Of a stretch of DNA of 32,312 nucleotides, positions 25,144 through 32,312 are shown piece after piece. The stretch spans positions 1-32,312 of the forward strand of contig JAFWBJ010000085.1 in the NCBI GenBank assembly GCA_017507145.1. The letters are read 5' to 3'. Position 1 is the first letter of the stretch. The number at the start of each line of letters is the position of its first letter. The notes beneath the pieces were generated by a model that saw only the letters and a list, made by a program, of their open reading frames with translations, was not told where the DNA came from and made no database searches. The position numbers and the translations under genes were made by a program. The DNA comes from Clostridia bacterium. Its GTDB lineage: Bacteria > Bacillota > Clostridia > Oscillospirales > CAG-272.

Positions 25144-25782
25144 ATGATTCAGGATTTTGGCAGCATCTGGGAGATGCTGTGGGATATGATCGTCTATCTG
25201 CCGCGCACGATTGTTGATCTTTTTCGCTACGGCGAGGTCAACGGCGGCGGACTTTTGGCAACGATCATTCTGGCAGCCTTGCTGATCGCAGCTGTGCGCT
25301 TCGGCGGCCCTTATCTCCGCGCGCTGACTGCTCGCCGTCGGGCGATCGGTGCAATCAAGCGTATCTGCAAAGCGCGTGGTATTGCCGTGACCGTCCGCCG
25401 CGGTGCGGCAGCAAGTCTCTTTTCGCGGGATGACGGAGCCGATCTTTTGCTGACAGGCGAACCGTACCGCGGTGCGGTGAAGTTTTTTCCCTGTGTCAAA
25501 CGGGGGATGTATGTGCATTTTCTCGATTCCAAAGCCTGCCTGATTGCGCGGCATGCCATCGACTCGCGTGAGGCGGCTGGCCGTGAGGGGGCTGTGCAGA
25601 TCGCCTTTGTGGAAGAGGCCGACGAGAAGATCTGGCTTTTTATCCCTCGTGCGGCAGAACTGACCCGACAGCGTGCGAACGGCGAAAAGGCACCGATCCG
25701 TGAGGGAGAGGCAGCCTTTGATTTGCACCTGCACAGCGAAGGCACGCTTTTGCGCCGCCTAGAATCGATTCCCCGTTCATGA
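25144..25782 (+). CDS. Hypothetical membrane-anchored protein
   Basis: This 212-residue protein has one strong membrane helix (about residues 36-55) after a short amphipathic N-terminus. A soluble domain with a basic start (LTARRRAIGAIKRICKARG) follows, then alternating strands and a C-terminal acidic stretch. I recognise no family or active site. Two tandem ATG codons (25141, 25144) follow GGAGG; the second gives the better 6-base spacing. It starts 22 bases after queA and ends 16 bases before miaA, so it belongs to the same transcript. Confidence 0.75.
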   Translation: MIQDFGSIWEMLWDMIVYLPRTIVDLFRYGEVNGGGLLATIILAALLIAAVRFGGPYLRALTARRRAIGAIKRICKARGIAVTVRRGAAASLFSRDDGADLLLTGEPYRGAVKFFPCVKRGMYVHFLDSKACLIARHAIDSREAAGREGAVQIAFVEEADEKIWLFIPRAAELTRQRANGEKAPIREGEAAFDLHLHSEGTLLRRLESIPRS

Positions 25783-25798
25783 TCCAAAGGAGATTCCG

Positions 25799-26755
25799 AT
25801 GAAACCGAAGATTCTCTGCATCGTCGGCCCGACGGCGAGCGGCAAGAGCGGCTTGGCTTTGGCGCTGGCCGGGCGGCTTGGCGGTGAGATTGTTTCCTGC
25901 GATTCGATGCAGGTCTACCGCGGGATGGACATCGGCACGGCCAAGGCCACGGCGGCCGAGCGTGCGGCGGTGCCCCATCATCTGCTTGACCTGATCGATC
26001 CAGACGAGCCCTTCTCGGCCGCAGATTTTGTCTCGGCGGCCCGTGCGGCCATTGCTGACATCACGGCACGCGGCAGGCTGCCCGTGCTCTGTGGCGGTAC
26101 CGGCCTGTATCTGGACAGCCTGCTGCGCCCGACGGCCTATGCCTCGCCGCCCCCCGATCCGGCTGTGCGTGCGGCACTTGCGGCCGAGCTGGCCGAGCAG
26201 GGCGCTGAAGCCATGCACGCCCGCCTGGCTGCACTTGACCCTGAAGCGGCGGCAGGCATTCACCCCAACAACACCAAGCGCGTCCTGCGCGCGATCGAGA
26301 TCTGCCTTGGCGCCGGCACCACCAAGAGCGCGCTGGATGCCGCCTCGGTGGTGGGGGACTGCCCCTACGATGCCTGTGTGATCGGCCTTCGCTGGCCGAG
26401 GGAACTGCTCAATGCCCGCATCGATACCCGCGTGGATGCCATGCTGGCCGAAGGATTGGTCGAGGAGACGGCGCGGCTGGATGCGGCGGGCTATCTTGCC
26501 CCCGGCACGACGGCCGGTCAGGCAATCGGCTATAAGGAGATTCTCCCCTTCCTGCGGGGCGAGGAGTCCCTTTCGGCTTCGGCCGAGCGGCTGAAAATTG
26601 CCACGCATCGCTATGCCAAGCGGCAGATGACCTGGTTTGGCGCCAAGGATTATGTCGAATGGATTGACTGCGCCGGGCGGAATTTTGAAGAGATTGTAAA
26701 CATTGCAGCCGAACGCCTCTCCGCAGGCGCAGAATGTGGTACAATAAAGCAATAG
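25799..26755 (+). CDS. miaA: tRNA dimethylallyltransferase
   Basis: MiaA adds a dimethylallyl group to N6 of A37 in tRNAs that read codons starting with U. The 318-residue protein has the P-loop GPTASGKS at 10-17, the tRNA/substrate motif SCDSMQVYRGMDIGTAK at 33-49, LCGGTGLYLDSLL near 98-110, and the C-terminal KRQMTWF motif near 278. AAAGGAGA lies 5 bases before the ATG. Neighbours are the hypothetical membrane protein and the HlyD-like gene, 18 bases downstream. Confidence 0.97.
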   Translation: MKPKILCIVGPTASGKSGLALALAGRLGGEIVSCDSMQVYRGMDIGTAKATAAERAAVPHHLLDLIDPDEPFSAADFVSAARAAIADITARGRLPVLCGGTGLYLDSLLRPTAYASPPPDPAVRAALAAELAEQGAEAMHARLAALDPEAAAGIHPNNTKRVLRAIEICLGAGTTKSALDAASVVGDCPYDACVIGLRWPRELLNARIDTRVDAMLAEGLVEETARLDAAGYLAPGTTAGQAIGYKEILPFLRGEESLSASAERLKIATHRYAKRQMTWFGAKDYVEWIDCAGRNFEEIVNIAAERLSAGAECGTIKQ

Positions 26756-26773
26756 CCGAAGAGGAGGTGCCGC

Positions 26774-28033
26774 ATGAAGATCGGAATGGATACCAAATAT
26801 CTCAAAAACGTGCTGGTGTATTTTCTCACCGCCATCGCGGCGCTGATCCTGATCTTTTACCTTTGCTACCATCTCTTCAACGGTTTCTCGGGCGAGGTGC
26901 AGACCTACACGGCTGAGGCGGCAGTTGAGCATGATACGCTGACGCTGGAGGGGTATCTCTTCCGCGGCGAGACGGTGATCCGTGCATCGCAGAGCGGTGT
27001 GGTGGATTACGCTGTGCCAGACGGCAGCCGGGTTGGCCGCGATGCCCTGCTGGCGCGGGTGTATGCCGCATCGGATGACGGCAGTGTGCGCCGCCGCGTC
27101 ATTGCCATCGACGAAGAGCTTGCTCTGCTTGAGGCATCGGCCATCGGCGAGGGTGTGGTGATTTCGGATACCTCCTCCACCGATGCGGCCATCGAAGAAC
27201 TGCTTTATACCATTCGCGGCAACCTTGCATCGGGGATATATGATTATGCCCGCCGCGAGACCGATAGCCTGCTGATTCAGCTCAACCGGCGCCGCATCGT
27301 GACCGGTGAGGTGCAGAATTATGCTGAGCGAATGGCGGCGCTCTCGGCTGAGCGCGCCGCGCTGACTGCGCGTCTGGCCGGCGCGGTACAGGAGGTCAGC
27401 ACAGCGAGTTCGGGCTATTTCTTTTACGGCCTTGACGGTTACGAATCGACCTTTGGCCGGGCCGATCTGCAGAAGCTGACGCTGGCTGAGTTTGATGCCA
27501 TGCGCGCGGCCGAGCCTGAGCCGGTCCCGACCAACGCCATCGGCAAGCTGGTGGATTCTTATATTTGGTATCTGGTGGTTCCGGTGGAAAAATCGGCGCT
27601 GGACAATTTTGAGGAAGGCGGGGCTTGCTCGCTGACCTTCCCCTATCATTTCGGCATGACGCTGACCATGAAGCTTGAACGCACGGTGACCGAGCTTGAC
27701 CGCGAGGATGCCCTGCTGATCTTCTCCTCGTCGGTCATGCCCGAGGATTTCTCCTATCTGCGGGTGCAGAATGTCGAGGTCAGCACGCGGGCCAGAGAAG
27801 GGCTTCGCGTCCCGGCTGAGGCCATCCGTGTCATCGGGGATCAGACCTGCGTTTATATTCTGCGCGGCGGTAAGATTGAGCTGCGGCGAGTCGAGATTCT
27901 GCTCGAGCGGGATGGAAACTGTATCGTGGCAGCCGGCCTGCAGACAGAAGAAGGCGAGATACCTTACCTGGCCCTGTATGATGAGGTCATCACTGCGGGC
28001 AAGGATCTCTATGACGGCAAGGTGCTCAAGTAA
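26774..28033 (+). CDS. HlyD-like membrane-fusion/adaptor family protein
   Basis: This 419-residue protein has an N-terminal membrane anchor (about residues 14-34). A barrel-sandwich (lipoyl-like) half follows, with GYLFRGETVIRASQSGVVDY near 55-75, where the SGVV turn is typical. A helical coiled-coil section is at about 105-215, then the second barrel half, and a C-terminal beta domain contains VPAEAIRVIGDQTCVYIL. This is the HlyD/secretion-adaptor architecture, but no ABC or RND partner is adjacent. GAGGAGGTG lies 5-7 bases before the ATG. It sits between miaA and ylmE in a run leading into division genes, so an envelope or division-linked role is possible. Confidence 0.75.
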   Translation: MKIGMDTKYLKNVLVYFLTAIAALILIFYLCYHLFNGFSGEVQTYTAEAAVEHDTLTLEGYLFRGETVIRASQSGVVDYAVPDGSRVGRDALLARVYAASDDGSVRRRVIAIDEELALLEASAIGEGVVISDTSSTDAAIEELLYTIRGNLASGIYDYARRETDSLLIQLNRRRIVTGEVQNYAERMAALSAERAALTARLAGAVQEVSTASSGYFFYGLDGYESTFGRADLQKLTLAEFDAMRAAEPEPVPTNAIGKLVDSYIWYLVVPVEKSALDNFEEGGACSLTFPYHFGMTLTMKLERTVTELDREDALLIFSSSVMPEDFSYLRVQNVEVSTRAREGLRVPAEAIRVIGDQTCVYILRGGKIELRRVEILLERDGNCIVAAGLQTEEGEIPYLALYDEVITAGKDLYDGKVLK

Positions 28034-28055
28034 TCAAATGCGAAGGTGAGAATCT

Positions 28056-28778
28056 ATGGATTACCGCTATTTGGAAGAGAATTTCCGCGAAGTGCGCGCG
28101 GCGGTCGCGGCGGCCAAAGCGGCGGCCGGGCGGACAGACGATGTCCTGCTGGTCGCGGCGGCCAAGACGGCTACGGCAGAGCAGCTTTGCTATGCGCATG
28201 CCAATCTCGGACTGACCGATATCGGGGAGAACCGTGTGCAGCAGCTGCTGGAGCATTGGGAGGCCATCCCCCGCAGCCTGCGGGTGCATTTCATCGGCGC
28301 GCTGCAGACCAACAAGGTCAAATACATCATCGACAAGGTGTGCATGATCCATTCGCTGGACAGCGATCGCCTGGCGGCTGAAATCGAACGGCAGGCCGCG
28401 CGGCGTGGGCTGACAATGGACGTTTTGGTGGAGATAAACTCCGGCCGCGAGCCGAACAAGAGCGGACTGATGCCCGAGGAGACGGCAGAGTTCTGCCGGA
28501 ATTTGGCCGATTATCCGCATCTAAGACTGCGCGGATTCATGACAATGGCGCCAAAATGCGAAAAAAATGATGAATTTTGCAAATATTTTGGAGAAACTTT
28601 TGCTTTGGCGCTTGACATTTGGCAAAAAAAATTAGATAATATAGATAAGCCTGTTTTATCGATGGGCATGAGCGACAGCTTCGCACCGGCCATTGCATCG
28701 GGATCGACGATGATCCGCGTCGGCAGACGGCTGTTTGCCCAAGTGCAAGAGACCATTACCGAAGAAAAGATTTTTTGA
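28056..28778 (+). CDS. ylmE: YggS/YlmE family PLP-binding homeostasis protein
   Basis: This is a 240-residue single-domain PLP-binding protein of the alanine-racemase-fold YggS/PROSC family, which buffers pyridoxal phosphate. The cofactor lysine is in LLVAAAKT (Lys37); GENRVQQLLEHW, VHFIGALQTNKV and SMGMSDSF follow in the usual order. It starts the classic ylmE-sepF-ylmG-ylmH-divIVA order of Gram-positive bacteria. AAGGTGAG lies just upstream of the ATG. The stretch 28555-28660 is AT-richer than the rest but stays in frame. Confidence 0.94.
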   Translation: MDYRYLEENFREVRAAVAAAKAAAGRTDDVLLVAAAKTATAEQLCYAHANLGLTDIGENRVQQLLEHWEAIPRSLRVHFIGALQTNKVKYIIDKVCMIHSLDSDRLAAEIERQAARRGLTMDVLVEINSGREPNKSGLMPEETAEFCRNLADYPHLRLRGFMTMAPKCEKNDEFCKYFGETFALALDIWQKKLDNIDKPVLSMGMSDSFAPAIASGSTMIRVGRRLFAQVQETITEEKIF

Positions 28779-28799
28779 AAATAAAACCGGAGGACTATC

Positions 28800-29363
28800 A
28801 TGGGAATGTTTGATAAGCTTAAGAGCAAGGTGACCAACAGCAACGACTACACCGAGGGATTCGACGACGATTACTACAACGGCTTCGATCAGCCCTACGA
28901 TGATCAGCCTGCTCAGCAGCCCGATCAGAATATGGGTTACGATCAGAACGCCTATGGCATGGGCCAGCAGATGAATCCCCAGCCGATGGCCAATCCCGCT
29001 CCGATGGCAGGCGCCGGCATGGCTCTGTCCGGCTCGGCAATTGAGCTCAAGGTCGTCAAGCCCACCGAGTTCAAGAACGCTTCGCAGATTGCTGACCATC
29101 TGCTCAACCGCCGCACGGTCGTGCTGAACCTTGAGGCGACCGATAAGGATACCGCGCGCCGTCTCATCGACTTCCTCACCGGCGTTGCCTATTCCATCGA
29201 CGGCCAGATCAAGCGTGTGGCCAACAATGCTTATGTCATCACCCCCAACAATGTTGACATCAGCGGCGACCAGATGCGCCGCAGCCAGCAGCAGGCTCAG
29301 CCCCAGCCGCAGCCTCAGCCCCAGCAGTTTGCTGGCGAAGAGTACTACTCCGACCTGGCCTGA
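28800..29363 (+). CDS. sepF: Cell division protein SepF
   Basis: SepF anchors FtsZ to the membrane and organises the septum. The 187 residues comprise an N-terminal amphipathic membrane-binding helix (MGMFDKLKSKV), a long acidic, Gln/Met/Tyr-rich linker (about 18-80), and the conserved C-terminal dimer domain (VKPTEFKNASQIADHLLNRR near 84-103, then LNLEATDKDTARRLIDFLTG and an NVDISGD tail). The C-terminus ends with a Gln/Pro-rich repeat (about 162-178). CGGAGG lies about 6 bases before the ATG. It follows ylmE by 21 bases. Confidence 0.95.
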   Translation: MGMFDKLKSKVTNSNDYTEGFDDDYYNGFDQPYDDQPAQQPDQNMGYDQNAYGMGQQMNPQPMANPAPMAGAGMALSGSAIELKVVKPTEFKNASQIADHLLNRRTVVLNLEATDKDTARRLIDFLTGVAYSIDGQIKRVANNAYVITPNNVDISGDQMRRSQQQAQPQPQPQPQQFAGEEYYSDLA

Positions 29364-29414
29364 TCGCTTTTCCATAACGATGTCGGTTACGCTCGATTTT
29401 CGGGTGTAGCTTTG

Positions 29415-29446
29415 TTTGGTTCGCTTGTGCGGACGCACAACCAAAA
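29415..29446 (+). other. Bulged hairpin in the sepF-ylmG gap
   Basis: TTGTGC-GGAC-GCACAA (29425-29440) is a perfect 6-base stem extended by TTTGG/CCAAA pairs with a one-sided TCGC bulge. It precedes the hairpin at 29446. No coding frame is evident in this 170-base gap. Confidence 0.5.
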
Positions 29447-29494
29447 CCGGCAGCCGCGAAATGGGTTGATGCCTCTTGCCGCTGCCGGTCTTTT
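29446..29494 (+). terminator. Hairpin before ylmG, possible partial terminator
   Basis: ACCGGCAGC (29446-29454) pairs with GCTGCCGGT (29481-29489) over a 26-base loop and is followed by CTTTT. The wide loop and short T-run suggest weak or conditional termination between sepF and ylmG. Confidence 0.5.
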
Positions 29495-29533
29495 GCTGTT
29501 CGTTTGCACCGGTGCCGAGGAAAGGATTATTTC

Positions 29534-29812
29534 TTGTCTGAAATTCTGTATGTCGTGGCCAATTTTGTCGACGTGCTCCTGAATGTGCTGTATTTCGCTA
29601 TCTTTGGGCGAGTGCTCATTTCCTGGCTGCCCATCGACGAGGATGGCCCTATTGCTTCGTTTCTTTATTTAATCACTGATCCCATCATCCTGCCAATCCG
29701 CGCGGTGATGGAGCGTTTTTCGCTGTTTCAGAACTCCCCGCTTGATTTCTCAAGCTTCTTTGCGATGATCCTCTTGATGCTGCTGCAGGCACTGCTCGGC
29801 ATCTTCCAGTGA
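29534..29812 (+). CDS. ylmG: YggT/YlmG family membrane protein
   Basis: This small membrane protein of 92 residues has two hydrophobic helices, ILYVVANFVDVLLNVLYFAI (about 4-23) and FFAMILLMLLQALLGIF (about 75-91), with the family motif RVLISWLP between them and DPIILPIRAVM in the loop. YggT proteins help nucleoid or envelope organisation in division clusters, without a known activity. The TTG at 29534 is taken as start because AAAGGATT lies about 8 bases before it; an upstream TTG at 29504 lacks a site. Its stop overlaps the ylmH start (TGATG). Confidence 0.88.
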   Translation: MSEILYVVANFVDVLLNVLYFAIFGRVLISWLPIDEDGPIASFLYLITDPIILPIRAVMERFSLFQNSPLDFSSFFAMILLMLLQALLGIFQ

Positions 29813-30609
29813 TGGACAGCCGTGATGAAGCCCTGCTGTGTGCCCGCCTGACCGAGCTTGACGGCAGAGCAGAGAAGGGGACCTTCTGCTATACCCGCTA
29901 TCTGACGCCGCACGAATTGGCCGTTGCCTTTCGGCAGCCTGCTCACTCGGCGCGCTTTGCGTGGGGCGGATGGGCAGAGGCTGAACGAAAGCGCATCTTT
30001 TTTGTTCCCGATTACGCCGGCGAGCCCGAAGAGAATACGGCCGAAGGCTGGCTGGATTTGCTGGCACCCCTCTTTGGCGAGGAGCTGGACGAGGCAACCG
30101 TGCGTGTGCAGATTCAGGGCAGCGGCTTCCGCACCCTGGCGCATCGGGACTACCTCGGCGCGATTCTGGGCCTTGGACTCGAGCGCGCGGCGCTGGGCGA
30201 TGTTGTGGTCTGCGGGGATAATGCCGCGGCCGTCTTTTGTGATGAAAAAATCGCGCAGTTCTTGGAAACTGCGCTGGAACGAATCGGCGCTGACCGGGTT
30301 CGGGTTAGCCGAGCGGCAAAGGATGCCCCGCTGCCGCCCCGCGCCACGCGGCCGATCCATGATACCGTCGCTTCCCCGCGTCTTGACTGCGTGGTGGCGG
30401 CTCTGCTCAATCTCAGCCGGGAAAAGGCGCAGACGATGATCCGCTCGGGTGAGGTTGAGGTGAATTTTCTGTCCGAATGCCGGACCGATGTGGAAATATG
30501 TGCGGGAGATATGCTCTCGCTGCGCGGGTACGGACGCTTCCGGATTCGCGATTTTGACGGCACGACCAAGCGCGGGAGACTGCGGCTGTCGGCCGAACAA
30601 TTTGTTTGA
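29812..30609 (+). CDS. ylmH: YlmH, S4-domain RNA-binding protein
   Basis: This 265-residue protein has an N-terminal alpha/beta region, a central platform (about 80-165, QIQGSGFRTLAHRDYLGAIL) and a C-terminal S4 RNA-binding domain (about 187-250, SPRLDCVVAALLNLSREKAQ and onward). YlmH binds ribosomal RNA or tRNA on 50S particles and is a relative of the ribosome-rescue factor RqcP. Translation is coupled to ylmG through the one-base TGATG overlap; a GTG one codon earlier is also possible. It precedes divIVA by 24 bases. Confidence 0.93.
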   Translation: MDSRDEALLCARLTELDGRAEKGTFCYTRYLTPHELAVAFRQPAHSARFAWGGWAEAERKRIFFVPDYAGEPEENTAEGWLDLLAPLFGEELDEATVRVQIQGSGFRTLAHRDYLGAILGLGLERAALGDVVVCGDNAAAVFCDEKIAQFLETALERIGADRVRVSRAAKDAPLPPRATRPIHDTVASPRLDCVVAALLNLSREKAQTMIRSGEVEVNFLSECRTDVEICAGDMLSLRGYGRFRIRDFDGTTKRGRLRLSAEQFV

Positions 30610-30633
30610 GTTTGCCGAAAGGAAGGTGTTCCT

Positions 30634-31590
30634 TTGAACAGCATTACGGAATTCAAGCGCGAGTTTCCGCGCGTGATGCGGGGATATCACCCGGACGAGG
30701 TTGATGCGGCGGTTGATATGCTGGTGTCCTACGGCGCTGAGCTGGAGTCGGCCAATGCCGAGTTCGCCGAGGTCAACGATCAGATTACCGCGCAAAACGA
30801 TGCGCTGGCCGCTGAGAATGAGCGGCTCTCCGGAGAGCTGGCTGCCGCAAAGACCGAGCTGGCCGCCTTCCGCGAGAAGCTTGGCGATGCCAAAGATATG
30901 CTTGCCGAGGCGCGCCGTGCGGCCGATCAGCTGGTCGCCGAAGCGGAAGCCGAGGCCGAACAGATCAGAGCCGCCCGTCTTGCCGAGCTTGAGCAGGATG
31001 TGCGCAGCTATACCGCCAGCGCGGCGGCCGAGCAAAAGCGTTATGCCGCCCTTTGCCGTCAGGTGAAGACGCTGACCGAAGCGGTTCGCGCTCTTTATGC
31101 CGAGCATATGGCCGCCCTGGATGCCGTTGCCGAGTCGATGGGTGTTGACGTGCCCGCGGCACTGCCGGCGGATGAGCCGGCCGAGCCGACGTTCGTGCCG
31201 CCCCTCAAAAAAGCGGCACCGCCCCGCGTGCGTCGCGCCGCAATGGCCGCCGCCGCGATTGAACCTGATACGGTTGAGCTGCCCAGCCGGACGACCGCCC
31301 GTCGTCCTGAGCCGACGTTCGCTCCCGAGCCAAAGCAGCCCGAGCCCGAACCGGAGCCAGAGCCGGTCGAAGCGCCGTCCGTGTCCGAAGCGCCGATCGC
31401 TCAGGCTTCACTCCGGCCCGAGGAAGCGCATACCGATGGCGTGAATCTGTCGGCCGTTTACCGCACGGCTTCCCCTACCGCACTCAAGATAACCCGTGAA
31501 AAAGCTCCGTCCGCTGCTGCCTCGAGCCACAGCTTTGCCGCCGTCCGGCGGTCGCTGGAGGAAATCGGCGCACGGCTGGATCAGGAATAA
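30634..31590 (+). CDS. divIVA: DivIVA domain-containing protein
   Basis: DivIVA marks negatively curved membrane at septum and poles. The 318-residue protein starts with the DivIVA N-terminal membrane-binding domain (ITEFKREFPRVMRGYHPDEVDAAVD compressed at residues 4-28), followed by a coiled coil (about 35-170, Ala/Glu/Leu heptads). The tail is long, unstructured and Pro/Glu-rich (about 175-265, with a PEPEPEPEP run), and a short conserved helix closes it. The start is TTG with AAAGGAAGG about 6-10 bases upstream. The extended acidic tail is longer than in B. subtilis (164 residues). It is followed by ileS after 42 bases. Confidence 0.93.
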   Translation: MNSITEFKREFPRVMRGYHPDEVDAAVDMLVSYGAELESANAEFAEVNDQITAQNDALAAENERLSGELAAAKTELAAFREKLGDAKDMLAEARRAADQLVAEAEAEAEQIRAARLAELEQDVRSYTASAAAEQKRYAALCRQVKTLTEAVRALYAEHMAALDAVAESMGVDVPAALPADEPAEPTFVPPLKKAAPPRVRRAAMAAAAIEPDTVELPSRTTARRPEPTFAPEPKQPEPEPEPEPVEAPSVSEAPIAQASLRPEEAHTDGVNLSAVYRTASPTALKITREKAPSAAASSHSFAAVRRSLEEIGARLDQE

Positions 31591-31632
31591 ATATTATCGG
31601 CAGAAATGCCTCAATAAAGGAGACCATGTCAA

Positions 31633-32312
31633 ATGGCACAGGATTATACCAATACGCTTAACCTGCCCGCAACCGAATTTCCGATGCGCGGCAATCTTCC
31701 CAATCGCGAGCCCGATACGCTCAAGTACTGGGAGGATATTGATCTTTATCATGCGATGCTTGAGAAGAACGCCGATTGCCCGCCCTTCGTTCTGCATGAC
31801 GGCCCTCCCTTCTCCAACGGCACCATCCATATGGGCCACGCGCTGAACAAGATTCTCAAGGATTTTATCAACAAGTATAAGTCGATGGCCGGCTTCCGCG
31901 TACCCTACGTGCCCGGCTGGGACAACCACGGTCTCCCCATCGAGCGTGCCATCGAGACCTCAAAGAAAAAGCTCAACAAGGATATGACCGTGCCCGAGTT
32001 CCGCACGGCCTGCGAGGACTTTGCGCAGGACTTCATCAATAAGCAGCGCGAGGGCTTCAAGCGCCTGGGCGTTGTGGGCGATTGGGAGAATCCCTACCGC
32101 ACGATGGATAAGCACTTTGAAGCCCAGGAAGTCAAGGTCTTTGGCCGGATGTTCGACAAGGGCTATATCTACAAGGGTCTGAAGCCCGTCACCTGGTGCC
32201 CCTTCTGCGCCACTGCCGTGGCCGAAGCGGATATTGAGTACAAGGATGATCCCTGTACCTCCGTCTATGTAAAGTTCCCTATGAAAGACGATCTGGGCAA
32301 GCTGGAGGGCGT
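31633..32312 (+). CDS. ileS: Isoleucyl-tRNA synthetase, 5' part (runs off the window)
   Basis: The gene charges tRNA-Ile with isoleucine. The 226 residues visible carry the class I signature in the form GTIHMGH (residues 63-69, the HIGH motif) after HDGPPFSNG, then [13 protein letters not shown] and the zinc-like WCPFC near 194-198. The reading frame is open to the window end. The ATG at 31633 is chosen for the homology start [19 protein letters not shown] lies 11 bases upstream, and an out-of-frame ATG with an 11-codon ORF (31626) overlaps the start. No T-box leader is present, so it probably depends on divIVA read-through or another signal. Confidence 0.95.
   Translation, partial: MAQDYTNTLNLPATEFPMRGNLPNREPDTLKYWEDIDLYHAMLEKNADCPPFVLHDGPPFSNGTIHMGHALNKILKDFINKYKSMAGFRVPYVPGWDNHGLPIERAIETSKKKLNKDMTVPEFRTACEDFAQDFINKQREGFKRLGVVGDWENPYRTMDKHFEAQEVKVFGRMFDKGYIYKGLKPVTWCPFCATAVAEADIEYKDDPCTSVYVKFPMKDDLGKLEG

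Noticed and set aside
25640..27649. 669-residue open frame on the minus strand
   Set aside because: It lies opposite miaA and the HlyD-like gene, both with clear motifs and ribosome sites; it is a by-product of GC-rich codon use.
31591..31632. T-box leader for ileS
   Set aside because: Only 42 bases separate divIVA and ileS, too short for a T-box, and no TGGNACCGCG-type sequence is present.
31626..31661. Small upstream ORF overlapping the ileS start
   Set aside because: It is 11 codons long and occurs by chance easily; there is no sign of conservation or regulatory design.

Overview
The window looks like chromosome of a high-GC member of the Clostridia, most likely the Oscillospirales (Ruminococcaceae/Oscillospiraceae). 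That placement is inferred from gene content and not from a marker tree. The evidence is the Firmicutes cell-division block (ylmE-sepF-ylmG-ylmH-divIVA-ileS), a padR-DUF2812 pair, an L-box lysine riboswitch, consensus sigma-A promoters, AGGAGG-type ribosome sites and several TTG starts. No rRNA, tRNA, CRISPR array, integrase or transposase was found.

Layout. (1) 1-6560, minus strand: a DNA-repair block, radC-uvrB (ATGA overlap), a CPBP membrane protease and uvrA, behind a perfect TTGACA-17-TATAAT promoter. (2) 6700-9870, plus strand: gpmI (glycolysis) and an ArsB/SLC13-type permease closed by a terminator. (3) 9871-15150, minus strand: an FtsX-type ABC exporter whose permease carries a -1 frameshift, a padR-DUF2812 regulatory pair with a striking three-copy operator, and a cytoplasmic beta-propeller glycosidase. 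(4) 15195-20106, minus strand: the most unusual segment, a BrxD-like ATPase followed by a membrane-anchored XRE regulator, a small methyltransferase and an Lhr-like DEVH helicase. (5) 20138-23996: a small membrane protein, a short conserved-looking ORF with nrdR, and dapA-dapB under a complete lysine riboswitch with a transcription attenuator. (6) 24045-32312, plus strand: queA, a membrane-anchored hypothetical protein, miaA, an HlyD-like protein, then ylmE, sepF, ylmG, ylmH, divIVA and the 5' part of ileS.

How the genes work together. UvrA and UvrB supply nucleotide-excision damage recognition. DapA and DapB make the lysine/diaminopimelate precursor and are set to shut off when lysine binds the leader. 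QueA and MiaA modify tRNA. SepF, YlmG, YlmH and DivIVA belong to the division and growth cluster. BrxD-type ATPases and Lhr-type BrxHI helicases are paired in type 2 BREX phage defence, but the other BREX genes are absent here. Region 4 is therefore either a reduced, stand-alone BrxD/helicase system or a housekeeping relative of it.

A recurring two-hairpin element sits directly after the stop codon of four minus-strand genes (uvrA, uvrB, the ABC ATPase and dapA), always in the same orientation. It appears to be a dispersed family used at gene ends. All calls come from reading the sequence; no database search was run.
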